Part shown: positions 22,169-33,473 of the stretch, in pieces
Layout: every line of letters starts with the position of its first letter
How positions within the stretch are numbered: the stretch's first letter is position 1
Assembly: GCA_026936335.1 (NCBI GenBank)
Contig: JAPMXV010000059.1
Span: 124,001-188,000, forward strand
Origin: Mantamonas sphyraenae
Lineage: Eukaryota > CRuMs > Mantamonadidae
Direction: 5' to 3'
DNA length: 64,000 nt
Position numbers and translations under genes: made by a program
The notes under the pieces: generated by a model
What the model was told of the DNA's origin: nothing
The model's input: only the letters and a program-made list of their open reading frames with translations
Databases searched by the model: none

Positions 22169-23209
22169 ATGCCCAGTGCAATGAACCCAACGTTCAAGAT
22201 CAACACACACGGTGGGGTGTACAAGTCTGGTTCAGCCATCCCGGAAGCGATGCGTCTCAACATAGGAAACGGCTACCTGACCGCAAACCCCCCGCAATCA
22301 ATGAAGCAGGTAGCCTTGCACTGGAAGGTCAGCGTAGGTGCTGTGCACAAGTACGTTGCCCAGTTTCGTGCCACAGGAGGTGTGGCACCTCAACCTCGTG
22401 CGGGTGGGCGGCCAGAAAAATTGCAGGCGCACCACAAACGATTCCTGGTCCGCCTCATAGCGAAGCACAGTGCCACGTATCTTGATGAGATGCAGCTGGC
22501 TTTGACGAGACAATTCAATCTTCGAGTTTCCCTGTCTACACTGTGTAGATTCTGCCAACGGCATCAGTTGCGACTGAAAAAGTTGAAGATTGTCCCTGCT
22601 GAACGCAAGAAGCCGCACGTGCGTGCGCGGCGGCGCGATTTTGAACGGCTACAACGTACAGATGCACGAATGCGCGCAAGGAATGTAGTGTGGGTCGACG
22701 AGACTGGAGTCAACAACCGCGAGTGTTGGCGTCGCCGTGGAAGAAACAAACCGGGCGTCGACGCCCTCTCTGTGCAAACCTACTCGCGCCAGAGACGGAG
22801 TATCTCTGTACTGGCGGCCATTGGAGGCGGAAGGCATGGTCTCATGTGCTGGCAGACGCGGACTGGGGCACACAAGCGTGTGGATTTCCTTTTCTTTTTG
22901 CGGCATCGCTTGCTGCCGCGGATGCAACGGTACAGGCAGTCAGTCATTGTGTTGGATAACTGCTCGATTCACAAGGGGGACGAAGTGAAGCAGCTGTGTG
23001 CACAGTACGGCGTCGAGCTGGAGTATCTCCCGGCGTATTCACCATACCTCAACCCCATCGAAGAGATGTTCAGCAAATTCAAGGCCATGCTGCGGCGGCA
23101 CCACCATCGCATGGACATCTGCACAGAGGCTGCCATAGACCATGCCCTACATTTTGTAGGATGGCGGGAAGTGAACGGATGGATCAAACACTCGAACTAT
23201 GTGGCATGA
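22169..23209 (+). mobile_element. IS630/Tc1-mariner family transposase, intact
   Basis: Uninterrupted 346-aa ORF. The N-terminal helix-turn-helix region has MKQVALHWKVSVGAVHKYVA and a GGRPEKL motif like the GRPR AT-hook-like linker. The DDE_3 catalytic core has VVWVDETGVNN (first Asp), VIVLDNCSIHKGD (second Asp) and YLPAYSPYLNPIEEMFSKFK (Glu). There are 34 residues between the second Asp and the Glu, giving DD34E. All catalytic residues are present with no frameshift, so the copy may be recent or under selection. Terminal inverted repeats and TA target duplications were not identified, so the element's limits are unknown. It lies 5' of, and in the same direction as, the protease-nuclease gene. 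Confidence 0.9.
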
Positions 23210-23548
23210 TGAAACGCGGCAACGAAGTTTCTCCAACTGAATCAGCAGTATGGTGTCCCACACTCCCTGCACGCCGTTCACAGCAGCCCAAAAACCGAAC
23301 AAGACCACTCTACACACCACGGGAAGGACGCATAGCCGTCTGTTGCCCGAATCGTTCAGCACTGATCTCTAACCCAACCACCACCGCGGTGTCCAACACA
23401 CCCTGCACACAATCACCAGCAATCCACAACCGACATGTGCCACACGGCATACCACGAGAGAGTTGCAGTGGCAAGGCCGTCCCGCGCGTGTACAAACCTC
23501 CTGACCAGGCGTTCTCTGTGCTGGCGATGAAAAATCCGTACCAAACTG

Positions 23549-23787
23549 GCTGAGCAAATCCTCCTTCGTCTGTGCGAGGGGGGCGAACTTGTTCTCCAAT
23601 GGGGCTTAGTGGGGCGCCGCATAGCACAGAGAATGGGTGTGGTCTGCACGTCTAGCCGTGCAACTCTTCACGAGAAGAAATGAAGAAGCGTTTCAGCTTC
23701 CACACCAACTGCCCACAATCTCCCACCATTGTGGACGCTTCACCTGGGCACTGGGCAGGGCGCTTGCACCCACTCGCAAAGAGTCGT
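23549..23787. repeat. Diverged direct repeat, copy 1
   Basis: Starts GCTGAGCAAATCCTCCTTC and contains GTGGGGCGCC and AGCACAGAGAA (core 23549-23633). It continues with a second similar block (ACCATTGTGGACGCTTCACC ... GGGCGCTTGCAC) near 23695-23787. The same order of blocks recurs about 590 bp downstream. Confidence 0.75.
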
Positions 23788-24136
23788 CTTGAATCACCCG
23801 CCCTGCGTCGCACAGCGTGTGTTTGAGGCACACATGCTGGGGTACACTGCCTGTGACCAGCGTGGAGCTATGCATTGGCTGATGCCCGCACTGAGGGAGA
23901 ATATGATGCAGTGGGTGGGACAGGAGCATGATACAGAGACTCTGGCGAGGAGTGGGGCAGTCTGCCACAAGGGGGGGGCATGGGGAAGCGCAAAAGGGAA
24001 TCAATCACCTACAATGTGCCCCATGCCTTCATGCAATACCGTGTTGGAGAGCATCTACCCCAGCATCTACCCCAGTTGAGGGCGGGAGAGCGAGGATGCC
24101 TGGCGGATGTCCATGCGTGCATGATCTTCCTGACTA

Positions 24137-24320
24137 GCTGAGCAAATCCTCCTTCATTTGTCCAAAGGGCGAGTTTCCTCTCCAATTGGGCTGAGTGGGG
24201 CGCCACAGAGCACAGAGAACGTCGCTGCAGTGCGTAGCAGATGCTGCACCATGCTTCCCAACTCAATTGACAGCCTCCCTTCATTGTCGACGTTTCAACT
24301 GGGCAACCCGCTTGCATACA
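24137..24320. repeat. Diverged direct repeat, copy 2
   Basis: Starts GCTGAGCAAATCCTCCTTC like copy 1. It shares GTGGGGCGCC and AGCACAGAGAA (core 24137-24219), then TTCATTGTCGACGTTTCAAC and CCCGCTTGCA. It runs directly into the palindrome at 24321. Confidence 0.75.
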
Positions 24321-24358
24321 GTACGACGACTCTGTGCAATTGCACAGAGTCGTCGTAC
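24321..24358. repeat. 38-bp perfect palindrome
   Basis: Two 19-bp arms (GTACGACGACTCTGTGCAA and its exact reverse complement) meet with no spacer between 24339 and 24340. It abuts direct-repeat copy 2. It could be a fused pair of terminal inverted repeats, a resolution or recombinase site, or the start of a hairpin. Confidence 0.9.
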
Positions 24359-24713
24359 CACCACACCCCCTTCTGTGGTGTGTTTTGCTTTTGCATCTTT
24401 TCTCCTTGTGCAGCCTTGGCCACCCCTCGCGCAGCACATGCCCAATGTGGTGAGGTCGAGCCAGAGGTGATGGACGGTGTGTACGCGTGTTTCCGCTTGT
24501 ATGTGATTGGTTCGTTCATAGAAGAGCTCTATGTAGACGGTGAGATGCTGAAGAACATATCGCCGCCCGGCCCGCTGCGCACAGGCGCTACACCGCGCCA
24601 CACTGTATCATCTGCACACAACCAAACACACGAGTGTAAAAAGCAACTTTGTATTGGTGGGCATCGCTGGCCAGTGCCTTCCCAATCGGCCCCTTGCTCA
24701 GGCAACACAACGC

Positions 24714-27700
24714 ATGGTCAACAACAGATACAATCTGCGGTCCACCCGTACTACACGAACAACAACTGGCACAGACTCCCACGCCACAACCACTGGTGAG
24801 ACGCCAAGCTCTCCCGCCGGGGCAGCAAGGCAGGCAACGAGTGCATCGGAATCGCATCAGCAGATGCGCAACGTTATTGACGTTGAATACGTATTCAACG
24901 AGCTGTGCAAAGGTACGTATGGCCTGGATTGCAGGGTCTATGCAGAGAGACACTCACACGTGCTGCCCTGGGTAGTTTGGGACACAACGCCACAGAACCA
25001 GCGTGCAGTTGCTCTCGCTGGCGTTGCTGACGCACTTTCCCCGAGCACACGCACTGTTGCCGACGCCGTGGAGCATCTGAACACAGTGACGGATGTCCGT
25101 GCCACTGTAGCAGAGTGCAAGAGAGGCATAGAGTAAGGTTTTTTCTGGCGCGTGTCCGGCGCGGCTCGTGCCTTTGCTGACAGGTCTCTCGAACCCACGT
25201 CTCAAAGGAACCCGATGGCATTGTTGTGTCACGCTACCGTCGCCGTGCGTGCGCTGCTTCTCAGTGTTGGCGCGAACGGGCTTGTGGCTCTGGACGTGCA
25301 TGATGATTGCAGGTGGCAAGGCAGGTGTCTAGTAGGTCTCTTCGCCTACCTCACCGGAATGGAAGGCATTCCTGCTGACGACAGCACAGTATGGATGCTC
25401 CTGCTACATGCAGACGCCGTTGTTTCCAACTCCGGGCTTGTGAGGCACCAGCAAAGCTCGACTGAGACGTAGGTTGCGAGAATCGACCCCACACACGCGC
25501 CCACACGCGCGCCGCCACGCGCGCCTGCACCCTGCACACACACACTCACCCCACGCCTCCCATTCTCCCGCAGTTATGGGTGTTTGTGGGCAACCTTCTG
25601 CAGTTGTGTCGATAGCAAGCATGCCATTCGTGCGTTTGACACCAGTCGCGTGCCCTTGGACGACAGGGTGCTGGCAAACGAGAAGCACGTGGCACTTTTT
25701 GAGGAGGCCAAAAACGCTGGCGTCCCGTCTGCACTTTCAACAACAACCAGGGAGGCTTTTTGTTCGTGTGGCAACAAGGTGACCAGTGTGGAAGCACAGG
25801 CGAGCATTGCAAGCGTGCCTGCTAACAGTGGCCACGTTGCAGAGTTCCAATGGACATGCTCTAGTGGAAGATGCTCAACGGTGATTGGCACGGAAACAGA
25901 CGAGATCACCTGCACCGAAAACTGTTTGATCACGTACGAACGCAACTCCGTCGTGGAGCGGATGGACGTCAGTGAGGCCATGTGCATCGGCATCTATCTG
26001 GGCGATGGTTTGGCAGGCCACTACGTACTCGTCCTGCGTGTGGACGACACGCATTGGCGAGTGTTTGATGACGATCGCGTTCACGACGACTACTCATCGT
26101 ATGTGGATGGGAACGTCGTTCTGCAGCATGGAACACAGGCGCGTGTTGTGTTCTCCATGGGCTCCACCTCTCCGATGTCGCTTTCACGGGCGCCTGTGCG
26201 GGTGCAACAGGCAGCAAGGAACCAGGTTGCCCAGCAGCAGAAGAAGGGAAGGCAGGGAAAGCAACCAAGGAAGGGGAAGCCGGGAAAGCAACCAAGGAAG
26301 GGGAACCGGTCACGCAAACGCCACAAGCCCAGGGTCCATGAGGCCAAAGTCCACGATGAGCAAGTCCGGTTCGATAACGAAGCATCACGTGAGGATTTGG
26401 TGACCGGCATTGGCCACGGGATGCGCAACACCGCCCTGAAGTACGTCGACGACGAGCAGGTGGATGCCACCTGCGTGTGGTTCAGCGAACAAGGCACTGT
26501 GCAGCGCACGGGTGACGTGCGTGACATCGAAAAAGAGCTGAAGAAGGAGCTGCCAAACGGCAAAGTGTCCAAGAGCAGTTTGGAAGCGTTGGTCAAGCAG
26601 AAGGAGGCAACGGAGGAGGCAGGGCAGATGGAAGAGACCCCGGGGTTGTCGTCAAGCGTGGTTAACATCCTGGATTTGGCGAGCGTGGCCTTTGACAAGA
26701 TGACTGTGGACCACGTGCGCGGCACGCACCCCGTTGTGGTTTGCCTTGGGCTGGCCACCATGGAAGATGTGCTGCGAGGTTCGCCAGGAGTCACAGCTGC
26801 CCAGCAACAGAGGCTGCTTATTGCCCTTAGCACAGTGGAGAGTACCAACAGGAAGCGCAAGAACAAGATCAAGCCGTACCTGACATTGCAGAAGCTCGTT
26901 GAGGACTTCCGGCCCGAGTCAGTCGAGGACATCGCACAGCGTCTGCGAGAAGTGGACAACGAGCATACCATCTGGCTGAGGGCGCACACAACGTACCCGA
27001 GAATCGTCGAGTGGGTTGGCGCCCTGTTTCTGCTCTCGCAGGGCATTAACGAGAACCACTTCCGACTTCAGGTCATCAATCGCCGAGGGAACGTGACGAA
27101 AGCCGTCTCTGGTCCCGACTGTGTGGCCAGGGCTGTATCGATGGCTTTCAGTGTGCAAGGCGGTGCCCGGTGGGTTTTGCCGCGGCGACCAGCGCAAGAC
27201 CAGCCTACGGGGGTGGTTGCCAAGGTGTCTCTGGCTCTCGAGCTGGGCAACGGCAGACTGGCGTTGGCCATCATCATGGCTGGCAACAAGGACAACGATG
27301 TGTTTCAGCGCGTCTGTGAAAACATCAACGTGCTGCACAACTCGAACGTGCCGTACACCCACCGCACCAAAGAGTGGACACGCGACCTCAGCGAGGACAA
27401 ACCCCTGGACGCCGTTGTGCGCTACCTGCAACACGAGTTGGCACCGCAGCTGGACGGCACTGGCGCGACTCTGGGCAGGGACGGGTTGATGGTGCCAGAT
27501 GGCGCGACTTTCCCGCTGACCAGGCTCCTGCGCACTCAATCAAACGCTCTCAACGGCTGCTATACCGCTCTTCAACTCTTCCAGTCACTCCGGTTTCGGG
27601 TGAAGCGTGTGCTTGTTACCGACGAGGACCTGGAGCACATCAGGGCAGAGTCGATGTACGACGAAACCCAGCGAGGCATGGTTTATCACACCGGTGCATT

Positions 27701-30527
27701 GCACGGCCAGAAGATGACGGCACGTGCCATTGGGACTCTTCAGGATCGCCCAGAGTTCACAAGGGAGCAACCGCCCGCGCCGCAAGGCCTGACCAGGCCA
27801 AAGAGCGCAGCCGAATCCCCGCCCAAGGACAAGAAGGAGCTCGTATCACAAGTCTCGACGATCCTTCAAGGGGCCCTGGACGATGTTTTCCCCGGCAATG
27901 GCAGTGTGGTTCCCTTCGATCTCGGTCTGCTGCACGCGATTGCCAGCGCCGGTGAAACTCGGTTCCACGCTATGAAAGTGGAGAACAGTGTCACGGTGAT
28001 GCACCTCACCCGCAAGTTTGCCAACCTTGTGCCCAGTGTGATGGAAGTTGCCGGCAGAGTGTTGGCAGTCGCCAGCGCATGGGAGTGCGACGATGCTCAG
28101 GAGAAACTCAAAAGCATCCAGACGTTGGTGGATCGCTACATCATCAGCGGCTCAAGTGACTCCCTGGTGGGAGATCTACTCTCCCATGCCGGAAGGCCGT
28201 TAGCCATCAACACCGAAGGGCACGTTGTCGTTGACGACGGCCGTGGCGACCACACGCTGGACCTGGACCTGACCGCAGCAGGAGACCTTGGGCCCGCCAC
28301 ACAGCACATGCGTGCGATGCTCAGCGACCGGCTGCGCAACGAGCTGAAGAAGATGGTGACCTCGAAGCAGACACTGCTCTTCTTCGCCCTGGTGAAACAC
28401 CAAACGACCATGGCCACAGATGATGTCGACAAGGCGGAGCAGATGGTGGTGCTTGCGGCGTGCGACGCCATCGTTGCCCACTACGGCGAGACACGCATCG
28501 TGCCTGCGCTGGCCCGGCACGGCGTCGGAAAAGACTACCTTGGCGTCGTTCACGATGTCTTGCAAGCAGAAGCGAGAGAGACAAGGTCCAGGGCGCAAGA
28601 GCAGGCCATCAGGACGGGGAACGAGCTCAGGCAGGAGCCAGAGTACGAGGCTGCCCATGCTGTTGCGGTGCGCGTCCTGGGCGAGATGGACGAGAAGAAG
28701 TCGATGCTGGCCACCAAAACCACAGGCAAGAGGGCAAAACAGACGCGACACATCTACTTGTGCATCCTCCATGGCCTCATCGAGGATGTCGGCGACGAAC
28801 ACAGCGTCAACGCAGTCGACTTTAGCCCAGCGGAGGCTAAACGATTGCTGGTTCCGTTCCTACTCCACAGTGATGAGCGATGGAAGGACGTGCACGCAGG
28901 AAAGCTGAACAGTGGGGCGTGTGGCCGTGTGCTCAAAGCGTGGAAGGAAGACCTAAGCAGCATCCCGGAGGATGCGGCGTACTCGCTTTCGTGGTGGCGG
29001 GTACACGCGTGCGAACCTGGACCCCTGCTCGATGATCTGTTTGCGAGCCTCATTGCACACGCTCCCGTGGTTGAACATATGAGGCCGAGCCAACTGTTGA
29101 GATGGAAAGGGACTGTGCGAGAGTCAGACGCAGGCGCGGGTGTCTCGATTTTCTATCCGCAGAACCTTGTGTCTGACCCCATGACGCGTGGTGACCCTGC
29201 TCTGGTCACGAGGATGGAAGAAGAGTGCCTGCGTCATCTTTGGTACATCTTTGCGGAACTTCAAGTCCGCCGCGGGAACGGCGACACGAGCAACAAGGAC
29301 AAGAAGAAGAACTGGTTGAACAAGCTGACGGCGCCCCTGTTCACAACTGCAATCAACATGTTGCAATTCACGGATGAGTTGCCCCCGTGGATGGCAAGGT
29401 TCATTGCAAAGGAGAACTGGAACCATCTGAAGGACATGGGAAGCAAGGTTGGCAAGCGCGGTGTGTACAAGTTCAGAGACATCGGGGGTTGGAGTACGAA
29501 GGAGAGTGGTGAAGCAGCAACGGGGGAAGAGACGGGAACGAGCAGCCCGGAGAACGAGACACAGGCGTTGGGCACGGAGGCTGGCGATGGAGCGCAGGAC
29601 AGGGAGGAGGACGTGGCACGGGCGCTTGGCACAGGGGCTGACGATGGAGCGCAGGACAGGGAGGAGGACGTGGCACGGGCGCTTGGCACAGGGGCTGACG
29701 ATGGGGAGCAGGACAGGGAGGAGGAGACACAGGCGTTGGGCACCGAGGCTGACAACGGTGCGCAGGACAGGGAGGCGGAAGTGACTAGTGGTGGCATGGA
29801 GAGCGAGCAGGACGAGTCGCAGACAACACCCGCTTGGAAAGAGATGGTCAACGATACCCTCTTTGCTTTTGTCGACTGGGGCGTAACGCGTGACACTTGG
29901 GTTCTCATGTGGACGCACAACGACACAGTGTTCCAGATGTCCGTGCCGACCATGACTCACAACGAGATGAGGCAAAGGAAAGGGGGCACACGCACACAGG
30001 CCCGTTTCCTCAGAAGGACAATCGACAAGACGCTGGAGATGATGTCCGACAGGGACATGCCCAAGAACCATGTGCTTGTGGTTGGAGGCAAGAAGCAGTC
30101 AAGCCTGGGGGGACGGACGGGAGACGTGCTGGACAGGCTCGCCGCGTACTACAACGTGGTCAAGGACCTCGACGAGTATCGCACATCCAAGGTGCACAGG
30201 TGTGGGAAGACACTCAGTTTCAACACCAATGTGTCGCGTAAACCTCTGGGCAGGCTCCAGTTCTGTCCCCGATGCAGCAGATCGCGCAACCACCACACAC
30301 GCAAGCAGACCTTATTTGCACTGCTGCAACGGGAAATTCACAACGACGTGAAGATTCCGCTGCACGTAGCAATGCAACGAGACCAGCACTCGTGCGAGGC
30401 ATTTTTCTGGATCACTGTGGAGCAGATCAAATCGGGACAACGACCCGTTCCATTCAGCAGGCCGAGCGAAGCAGCAGTCACGGACACGTCCAATGATCAT
30501 ACCAACACCACTCAAACGGAGGAGTGA
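24714..30527 (+). CDS. USP-like cysteine protease fused to TnpB/Fanzor-like RuvC nuclease
   Basis: Three exons, 24714-25132, 25184-25468, 25574-30527; 1885 aa. Splice phases close exactly, but the 5' end is inferred. Residues ~140-450 resemble a ubiquitin-specific protease: a Cys-box-like LCHATVAVRALL (Cys155), two Cys pairs of a zinc ribbon (FCSCGNK, TCSSGRC), and a His-box GHYVLVLRVDDTHWRVFDDD (His384). A Lys/Arg-rich basic stretch follows (about 450-500), then ~1000 unassigned residues. The C-terminus carries RuvC-like signatures typical of TnpB and Fanzor: FVDWGVTRDTW (Asp1669), LDEYRTSKVHRCGKTL (Glu1769) with FCPRC as half of a zinc finger, and QRDQHSCEAFFWI ... GQRPVPFSRP (Asp1838). Four acidic tandem repeats precede the first RuvC motif. 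The ORF is open over 4.9 kb, so it is under coding constraint or recent. Domain calls are by motif only. Confidence 0.65.
29562..29780. repeat. Four tandem coding repeats (57, 57, 54, 51 bp)
   Basis: Units encode variants of ALGTGADDGAQDREEDVAR and begin at 29562, 29619, 29676 and 29730. Units 1-3 are nearly identical at DNA level, so expansion is recent. They form an acidic linker just before the RuvC-like motif of the large island protein. Confidence 0.9.
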
Positions 30528-30735
30528 GTGAACATGATCTGATGCAGCTCCATCGACGACGGGAGCTGCTCGAAGAGACGGAGCACATCGAGCGCAAGCC
30601 ACCGCTCGATGTTCAAGCAAAATAACCAGGGCATCCAGCAACGACGCCCTGGTAGCCATTGTCCAGAAGCAAGCCAACTTTTGGGCATGGTCGAGTATTT
30701 GTATGTAGTGCGTTGGCGTGCGTTCACGCACTTAC
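30528..30735 (+). ncRNA. Structured 3' flank, candidate omega/fRNA-like guide RNA
   Basis: Three perfect stem-loops follow the nuclease stop codon. 30544-30569: 8-bp stem GCAGCTCC, 10-nt loop. 30585-30612: 10-bp stem ACATCGAGCG, 8-nt loop. 30625-30653: 8-bp stem ACCAGGGC, 13-nt loop. A short palindrome GTGCGTTCACGCAC lies at 30718-30731. TnpB and Fanzor loci encode their guide RNA at the 3' end of the nuclease ORF, extending to the element's right end. Position and structure fit that; expression and element end are not shown. Confidence 0.4.
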
Positions 30736-30821
30736 GAGAAATACAGCGCACACACCCGTTCATTGCCTCCTGAATCTCTTCCCATTCTCTCTCACGCCTC
30801 TCTCGCCCCGTGCAGCCCGGT

Positions 30822-33223
30822 TCATACCATGTTGCAGATCTTGTCGCGGTACTCGTCGATGTTGTCGTGGGTGAGGACCACCAATTGGCGCTTGGTCAGC
30901 GGCTTCTTGGTCAGCGGACACACGTTCTTCGTGGCCATGTTGTTGAGACAATTGATCCAGCTGCTCATGTCCATCACGTGGCCGTACGGCGAAATGGCGG
31001 GTTTTTCCACCTCTTCCAGCGTGATGGGATCCACAAAGCCCGGCAGCGGGTTTTCCGGGTTGCTCTCGCGCTTCTCCTCAAAGATCACGCTGTCCACAGG
31101 CACGTACATGCGCTTGCTCGTGTTGCCATACTCATCTTCCACCTCCTCTTCCTCCACCTCGTCCCGTCGTCGCTTGTGACTGCGCTTCTTGCGTCCCTTC
31201 TTTGCCGGCTTCTTCTCCCCCGCCACCCGTTGTGTCTGAAACACCAGCGCCGGCCCGCTGGGCAGCGAGCTCACGTTGCCAACCGCACCCACGTCCACGG
31301 ACATGGACATGGACATGGACATGGACGCTGCTGCCGCCGCAGCACTCGTCAGCGTGTCCATGGACAGCGCCGACACCGCGGCGGCGTGTTTGCTGCTGCC
31401 ACTGCTGCTGGCACTCGATGCGCTGCCTGCGCCTCGCTTGCGTGCACTGCCGTGTGAGTTGAGACGCAAGATCTGCTCCTGTGCCTGCTTCACCAGTGCC
31501 GAGTGCTGTGCGTTCTTTGTGGCCTCGCTCAGCTCGCTCACGCCCGAGCGCCGGCGTCGGTCCTTGGCAAAGATAAAGTGGGCCTTGCCCTTGTCGTCCA
31601 GGTAGTAGTTGGGATCCTTGATGATGCCCTTTTCCAGCTGGTTGCGGTAGAAGTTGGAGCATTGGTAGCCCACTCGGCCCGGTATGGCCATGCTGAAGAT
31701 GCCCCACTGGCCGTTCACGCCCAGCTGAGCCACACGTTTGTAGAACAGCTCCTGCTCATGCGGCTTCCACGCCCCGTTGGCTTGCGGCTCCCCCGGCGCG
31801 TTGAAGCGGTAGTAGTACGCGTTGGGGTTGGTGTCGATGCACGCGTAGGCACGGATGCGTGCCGGCGACCAGCCCTCGAACGAGTCCTTCTTCTTCAGGG
31901 CGTCGTCCAGACGCAGCCGCGAGCGCACGTAGCTCGACTCGTTTGTGCTCGACTTCTTCTTCTTGGTGCTCCCACCCGTGGTCTTGGTGCGCCCTGTGCG
32001 CTTGCGCTGACCTTCGTTGCGCACCATCGAGGCCATCGAGCGCACATGCTGTTGGCACAGGTTGTGACGCACGTGCGTCAGGTAGAGAAAGTCCGAGAGT
32101 GCGCTCACCGCCTCGTTCTCGTCGTTCTCCTGCTCCTTGATCGCATACTCCGCCTCTGCACGCGTCACAAAGTTCAGCATCGACATCACCTGGTTCACCT
32201 TCATGCGCATCTCTCGTCGCTCAAATTCCTGGTACTGCCGCTTCTTCTGCTCCACTCGCGTGTTGATCAGGTCCTTTTCGTCGTCGTTGATGTCACCTGC
32301 AAACATGTCCTTCTTTCGCACTCGGTCCAGTGACAGGTCAGCTGCAATGCGCCGCAACAGGGGCATGGATGGATTCAAGGCACATGGTCAACCCCGCTGG
32401 TGTCAGTGGTTACGCGTCTACGGCTTTGTGCAAGGTGTGGGAGACGGTTTTCGGGTGGGGTGATCAGGGGGCACCAGGAATTTGGCGCCTAGCCACCCGT
32501 TGGCCGCCTTTAAAAAGGCGAGGGTCACCTTGGGCCAGAACGGACGGTGGAGACGTCGCATAATGGCATGCACCAGGCGTGTGGATGTATGCAGACACGG
32601 CACTCACCTTTGACAACGAGTTCCTGCAGACCCAAGTCGCGTTCGCTGGTTGGCTGATCAGGCAAAAGCGCGCGCTTTTCTCGCTGCGTGCGCAGACGGG
32701 CCAGGATGTCATCTTCGTGGCTGTAGGCGGGACGCCCGTCACATTTGACCTTGGACGACACATTTGTGGGACTTCCAGGCATCATTTTGCTGAGAGTGAT
32801 GATCTCGCTGCCTGTAGAGTCGACGACGGCCGACGCCGCCGCGCTCGACGACTCTGTACGACGCACCTGCGCCTGCTGCTCGCCCGTACGCATGCCTCCC
32901 GAGCTGCTACGTGACGACGACGAGGAAGAGGAGGACGTGTACTGCTCCGTCGATGCACTTCCCGTACTGCTGCCTGCCTCGCTGTGCCAGTCTTGGGCGC
33001 GAGTGGTGCCTGACGCCGAACGACGCGCCGTGGCAGGCCCTTCACGTCGCCCTGCACCAGCGCTGCGGACCTTGCTCGCCGCCTTCTGGCTCAATTCATC
33101 CTCCAAATAGTTGCGCTTGGGCTTCAGGTCCAGGGTCACCTGCTTCGGCTGACGTGTGCCGCTGCGTCCGCGTGACTTGCTGCTGCGCGTCGACCGCACC
33201 GCAGGTTGTGTTTCGATTTCCAT
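30822..33223 (-). CDS. SANT/Myb-like plus U-box-like protein
   Basis: Two exons on the minus strand, 33223-32608 and 32341-30822; 711 aa. The intron has CACTGACACC and acceptor TTGCAG. The N-terminal 200 residues are Ser/Arg-rich. The middle has KDMFAGDINDDEKDLINTRV, coiled-coil-like charge, then a SANT/Myb-like block (GAWKPHEQELFYKRVAQLG, VGYQCSNFYRNQLEKG). The C-terminus has a U-box/SP-RING-like fold (FVDPITLEEVEKPAISPYGH, SSWINCLN, VCPLTKKPLTKRQLVVL), suggesting E3 ubiquitin or SUMO ligase activity in the nucleus. A run of Met-Ser repeats comes from a hexanucleotide repeat near 31298-31325. Exact family unrecognised. Confidence 0.75.
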
Positions 33224-33473
33224 GGTTGCTCTATACTTTGTGTGTTTGCTACAGAAAGAGGCCGCTGTTCAATGGTCGAGTGGATGTGGCACTTTGATTC
33301 AAAAATTGGTCGACCTCGAATGGGGAAAACGAATCGGAATTGGTGGCGATGGCGCTGATGGCGCAACCCACACACACTCTCTCTCTCTCGGGTTTGTGCC
33401 AGCCGCCAGCCGCCAGCCGCCAGCCACCTCTCCTCGCCGTCCAGTTGCAAATAGGAATCCAGAAAAGTGCAAA

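Larger units (their letters stand above)
23210..24713. other. Repeat-rich intergenic stretch in the mobile-element island
   Basis: No intact gene. Contains two diverged direct repeats, a 38-bp perfect palindrome, and two short similar segments around 23250-23285 and 23380-23420 (GTGTCCCACACTCCCTGC / GTGTCCAACACACCCTGC). Minus-strand translations of the two direct repeats share DEGGFAQ / NEGGFAQ, so the repeats may be relics of a coding element. Confidence 0.5.

Noticed and set aside
24158-24799. 213-codon frame across the palindrome
   Set aside because: Cys/Thr-rich, no domain, interrupted context, and largely composed of repeat copy 2 and the palindrome.
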